From CAVPRW01 sp046727435 [NCBI: bacterium] (GTDB taxonomy: Bacteria > Tectomicrobia > Entotheonellia > J063), in NCBI GenBank assembly GCA_046727435.1, contig JBKPCR010000529.1:1-16047 (forward strand): DNA of 16,047 nucleotides. Reading direction: 5' to 3'. Positions 12,758 through 16,047 of the stretch are shown piece by piece. Every line of letters begins with the position of its first letter. Position 1 is the stretch's first letter. Made by a program: the position numbers and the translations under genes. The notes beneath the pieces were generated by a model. It searched no databases. It worked only from the letters and a program-made list of their open reading frames with translations, and was not told the origin of the DNA.

Positions 12758-13932
12758 GTGAGCTTGCCAGAAGCCAGAGCCACATCAGGTCGACACCTGA
12801 CACCAACGCGGAGGTCAGCCCTGCACCCATCTCGCACGCTGTACATCGGAATGGATGTCCATCAAGAGACGATTGCCGTGGCCGACGTCGCCCAAGACCC
12901 CGACGCCGAGGTCGTCTCCCACGGCCCCATCGGCACCCGGCAGGCCGATATTGATCCACGCATGCGAAAGATGCCATCCAAGGCCCAACACCTGGTCTTT
13001 GTCGATGAAGCGGGGCCGTGTGGCTCCTGGCTCTCTCGTGATCTTACCACAAGAGGCCACGTCTGCTGGGTCGTCGCCCCGTCCTTGATTCCCCAAAAGG
13101 CCGGCGATCGCGTCAAGACTGACCGTCGTGACGCTGTCCTACTGGCCCGCCTGAGGCGCTCGGGTGATCGGACCCCCGTCGATGTCCCCACGGTGGAAGA
13201 TGCAGCCAGCCGCGACCTCCGCCGGGCGCGTGAAGAGGCCCTCGGCGATCTCCAGACCGCCACGTTCCGCCGCAAAGCCTTGTTGCGCCGACACGATCTC
13301 CACTCTACAGGCCGAGCCACGTGGGGTCCGGCTCCTCGGCGGTGGCTCTCCGACGTCCTCCGTGCCACCCCAGCTCAACGGATCGTCTGCCAGGCATACG
13401 TCCGCGCGGTCACCAAGCACACCGCACGCCTCCAACGGCGGGATCAAGCACTGCCGGAGCAGGTCCAATCCTGGCGACTTCAGCCCGTGGTGGAGGCCCT
13501 TGAGGGCCTGCGTGGGGTGCCGTGCATCGTGGCGGTGACCATGGTGGCCGCACTCGGCGACCTCACGCGCGTCGAGAAGCCCCGACACGTGATGAACTAG
13601 CTGGGCGTGATCCCCTCCGACTATTCCCGTGGGGCGCGCCGCCGGCAGGGGGCGATCACCACAGCCGGTCATCCTCATGCCCGACGCGCCCTGGTCGAAG
13701 GGGCCTGGGCCTACCAGTATGCCGCCCAGGGCAGTCGCCACGTGCCACTCCGGCTGGAACAGCTCCAAAGCCGCTCCCAGCCATCAGTTGGAAGGCCCAA
13801 GTGCGGCTGTGCCAACGCTTTCGACGCTTGATGGCTCGCGGCACACACGCCAACCAGGGGGTCGTCGCCATGGCCCGGGAACTGGCGGGCTTTATAGGGG
13901 CCATGGCCCAACACGTTCGAGTGACACCGTAA
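12758..13932 (+). pseudogene. IS110-family transposase, copy A (one nonsense codon, one frameshift)
   Basis: IS110 transposases are DEDD recombinases guided by a bridge RNA. From GTG 12758 the frame gives YIGMDVHQETIAV (Asp33), FVDEAGPCG (Glu84) and VKTDRRDA (Asp122, Asp125), the complete DEDD set. Next come the RATWGPAPRRWLS and PVVEALEGLRGVPCIVAVTM segments. At 13598-13600 the conserved MxYLG tyrosine codon is TAG. The same frame continues LGVIPSDYSRGARRRQGAIT and HARRALVEGAWAYQY, the Tnp_IS116 domain with its serine motif. Near 13760-13768 a one-base indel shifts to the frame reading ISWKAQVRLCQRFRRLMARG and ending FIGAMAQHVRVTP, stop 13930-13932. With both lesions removed the protein would be full length (about 390). 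It diverges from the ATPase pseudogene, whose start is about 100 bp away. Confidence 0.85.
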
Positions 13933-14376
13933 GGCCACCAGACACCCCCAAGTGGACCCCTAACTCAGGAAGGTGCGCCACGTCCATCGGAAGAGGCGCA
14001 GCCCCGGTGTGGTGCAACCCTCGATGGCGTGAAGCGACCGGCCAGACGCACTCGTGCCTCGATGGAGGCAGGCACCCGACGGAGGCACGTCAGGTGGTCG
14101 CCAACCCCCGGAGATCCGCGTGATCAACCGTCGGATGTGACTGGCTCCGGCTCTTCCGAGGGACCACGTCGCCAAGAGGACCTCACCAGGCAGAACACGT
14201 CGTGAGAATTTTTACGTCAGCGCTTGACATTGGAAGTCATATCAACGCCAGGCATGAGCCGCGCGCTCCTGCGCGTCGGCTCCAGGCCTTTGATACTTAT
14301 TGAGGCCCCCTCCTCCGCATACCACCGTGGGACTGCTGGCGTTGGGCAGACAACCGCAAGAAGCGGAGGAAACCTC
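13933..14376. other. Non-coding IS110 ends between copies A and B
   Basis: These 444 bp hold no gene I can support. They follow the transposase of copy A and precede that of copy B, so they should contain the right end of A and the left end of B. IS110-type elements carry long non-coding ends, one of which encodes the bridge RNA; such an RNA could have come from here. I could not fix element boundaries or fold a convincing bridge RNA by eye. GGAGGA at 14365-14370 is the ribosome-binding site of copy B. Confidence 0.4.
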
Positions 14377-15562
14377 AGGCGATTCTACACCAAGCCGCAC
14401 CAGTTTTACGGTGGCATCGACCTGCACGCGCGGACGATGGACCTCTGCCTCTTGACCCAGGCGGGGGAGATTCTGGTTCACCGTCACATGCCAGCAGCCC
14501 CAGACCCTTGTCTCAAGACCATCGCGCCCTCTCGCGAGGATGTCGTCGTCTGTGTCGAATGGACTCTTCACCTGGTCCGGGCTGGCTGATCTCTGTGCTC
14601 AAGAGGGGCGTCCCTTCGTGCGGGGTCATGCCCTCTCCCTGAAGGCCATCCATGGGGGCAAGGCCAAACACGACACGATCGATTCACAAAACATTGCGGC
14701 GCTGCTGCGCGGTGGTATGCTCCCGCAGGCCTCTGGCTATCCGGCCGCCCTGCGGGCGACCCGCGACCTGCTCCGGCGCCGGATGCCTCTGGCACGCCAA
14801 CGGGCCGAGCTCCTGGCACACGGCCACAATACCAACAGCCAGGATCATCTGCCAGCGATCGGCCAAAAGATGGCCTCCAAAGCCAACCGTGATGGGGTCG
14901 CCGAGCGCTTTGCGGATCCGGCGGTGCACCAGAGTATCGCAGTAGCTCTCGCGCTCATCAGCGATGACGATGAGTGGCTTCGCGATGTCGAACGCACCAT
15001 CCGCAACACCGCCACACACCATGACGCCAACCCCCTGGATCTGCGGCCAACCGTGCCCGGCATCGGCACGATCCTCCGCCTCGTGTGGCGCTATGACATC
15101 CATGCTAGCAACCGTTTGCCCATGGGACAGGATGTGGTCTCGTCTGGCCGTCTGGTCACCTGTGCCAAGGAAGCCGCCGGGAAACGCTTGGGCACCGCAG
15201 GCACAAAGATCGGCCATGCTCATCTCACATGGGCCTGTTCTGAAGCCGCGGTCTTGTGCCTGCGCGACCATCCGCCAGCGCAGAACGACCCCGCCCGGAT
15301 GGAGAAACAACATGACCAAGGCAACGCCTTGACCGTGCTGGCCCATCAGTGGGCCCGTGCCGTCTATGACAGGCTCAAACGCCACGTGGCGTTCGATAAG
15401 GATCAGTGCTTCCAACACTCATGGAGGGGAGCGGATGAGCCTGGCGCCTCATGGGACACCCAGGGGATGAACCGGCCAGACGCGCTCGACACGGCTGCAT
15501 CCATGGCGTCCTGGAACGCCCAGGCGCGTATCGGTCGCGATCCCCTGAGCCCTGCGCGGTGA
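14377..15562 (+). pseudogene. IS110-family transposase, copy B (start lost, frameshifted)
   Basis: A different IS110 subgroup from copy A, of the type beginning MRFYTK. The sequence AGG CGA TTC TAC ACC AAG starts at 14377, 6 nt after GGAGGA, so the initiator ATG appears to have become AGG. The frame reads FYGGIDLHARTMDLCLLTQAG (first Asp) and REDVVVCVE (Glu). Near 14560-14566 an apparent one-base insertion shifts to the frame that continues LFTWSGLADLCAQEGRPFV, AIHGGKAKHDTIDSQNIAALLRGGMLP (last two Asp) and RATRDLLRRRMPLARQRAELL. The Tnp_IS116 domain follows (TVPGIGTILRLVWRYDIHASNR, then AKEAAGKRLGTAGTKIGHAHLTW). Stop 15560-15562. Many positions differ from the conserved subgroup residues, as expected after long loss of selection. 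An upstream in-frame ATG at 14224 is not the native start. Confidence 0.82.
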
Positions 15563-16047
15563 TTGGACATCCGCTCTCGCGCCTATCGCATGCGGCGATC
15601 GTCGTCAACGGTTGACGTGGGCTGCCCCGCACCCGAGCCTGGGGCGCACGGGCCAACGAGACGCGTGGAGCCTGATCTTTGCAGAGGACGGCAGGAGGGC
15701 ACAGCTACGTTTCTAGGTCGCAGAAACCAGGCGTATAGAGTTCTGCCGTCGTCGCGTGGGCGGCGATAGACCCTCGAGAAGTGTGTGGTGCAGCACTGTC
15801 GGGTCTGCGCCATCCTATGGAAATCAAGTCAGGGCACGAGACCGAGTGCTGACGACGCCAGGCCCCGTAAAGCGGGAACAAAGAAAAAAAACCGCTCACA
15901 GGGGTCGTCTGTCTCTTGACAAGATGTCGCTGGCAAACCCGTCTTCTAGCATGCTGCGGTTACGCAGCGGCTGCGGCGAGCGCCGCAAACGCCGAGGGCC
16001 GGGTCTGGGCTCGGGGGCTTTGCGCAAGCCAGGCTGCCACTCGCATA
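15563..16047. other. Downstream flank of IS110 copy B; no supported gene
   Basis: About 485 bp. The transposase frame is open for another 68 codons after its stop, but I read this as the non-coding end of the element. A run of eight A (aaagaaaaaaaaccgc, about 15882-15893) and a short GC hairpin around 15970-15990 are present. At the very edge a minus-strand frame (16047 to TAA 15960-15962) ends in an alanine-rich tail and might be the C-terminus of a gene outside the window, but 28 codons are too few to judge. Confidence 0.35.

Noticed and set aside
13139-13768. 209-codon ORF antisense to IS110 copy A
   Set aside because: Shadow of the GC-rich transposase frame, with no family motifs.
14684-15418. 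244-codon ORF antisense to IS110 copy B
   Set aside because: Shadow ORF; the plus strand has clear DEDD and Tnp_IS116 motifs.
15563-15769. 68-codon continuation of the IS110 copy B frame
   Set aside because: It follows the natural stop and is low-complexity Arg/Ser-rich sequence, probably the non-coding end of the element.
15960-16047. Partial minus-strand gene with alanine-rich C-terminus
   Set aside because: Only 28 codons are visible; too short to support.
1-16047. CRISPR arrays, tRNA or rRNA genes
   Set aside because: No regularly spaced repeats, cloverleaf-like segments or rRNA motifs were noticed in either strand by eye.

Overview
The window reads as chromosomal DNA of a GC-rich, probably uncultured bacterium. 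The left third holds a peptide/opine-type ABC uptake cluster next to an amidohydrolase and a luciferase-like flavin oxidoreductase. That combination, together with MetE-like genes and this style of IS110, recalls Rokubacteria/Tectomicrobia/NC10-type soil or sediment bacteria. This is inference from gene content only; no rRNA or other marker gene is present.

Region 1 (1-5.7 kb, all minus strand, intact): amidohydrolase (ACMSD-like), then after a 490-bp gap with a candidate promoter and a hairpin leader, substrate-binding protein, DppB-type permease, DppC-type permease and the start of an LLM-family oxidoreductase that runs off the left edge. The three transporter genes are 37-43 bp apart and look like one transcript. 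A likely job is import of a small peptide-like or carboxylated compound and its breakdown. The ABC ATPases are not in the window.

Region 2 (5.8-6.4 kb): a fossil of a MetE-like (cobalamin-independent methionine synthase-type) C-terminus, a 24-bp perfect palindrome and a 55-codon unassigned ORF.

Region 3 (6.4-9.3 kb, plus strand, visibly lower GC): two integron-type attC sites bracket a 2.07-kb gene cassette. It encodes a DruA-like (DUF4338) protein that seems to have lost its C-terminal part, overlapping by 7 bp a DUF6575-type protein that seems to have lost its N-terminus. The DUF4338-DUF6575 cassette is the most novel content of the window. After the second attC comes a DUF4160-DUF2442 pair, a toxin-antitoxin-like couple. 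No integrase is seen, so this resembles a CALIN (attC cluster lacking an integrase).

Region 4 (9.5-15.6 kb): a graveyard. It holds a MetE-like pseudogene with two in-frame stops, a frameshift and an internal deletion; a 102-bp inverted-repeat element; the left part of an IS3-family element with a nonsense codon; a P-loop ATPase pseudogene with two in-frame TAA codons, an altered Walker A lysine and an IS3-truncated C-terminus; and two adjacent but different IS110-family transposase pseudogenes, each broken by stops, frameshifts or start loss. The last 485 bp (15563-16047) show no gene I can support.
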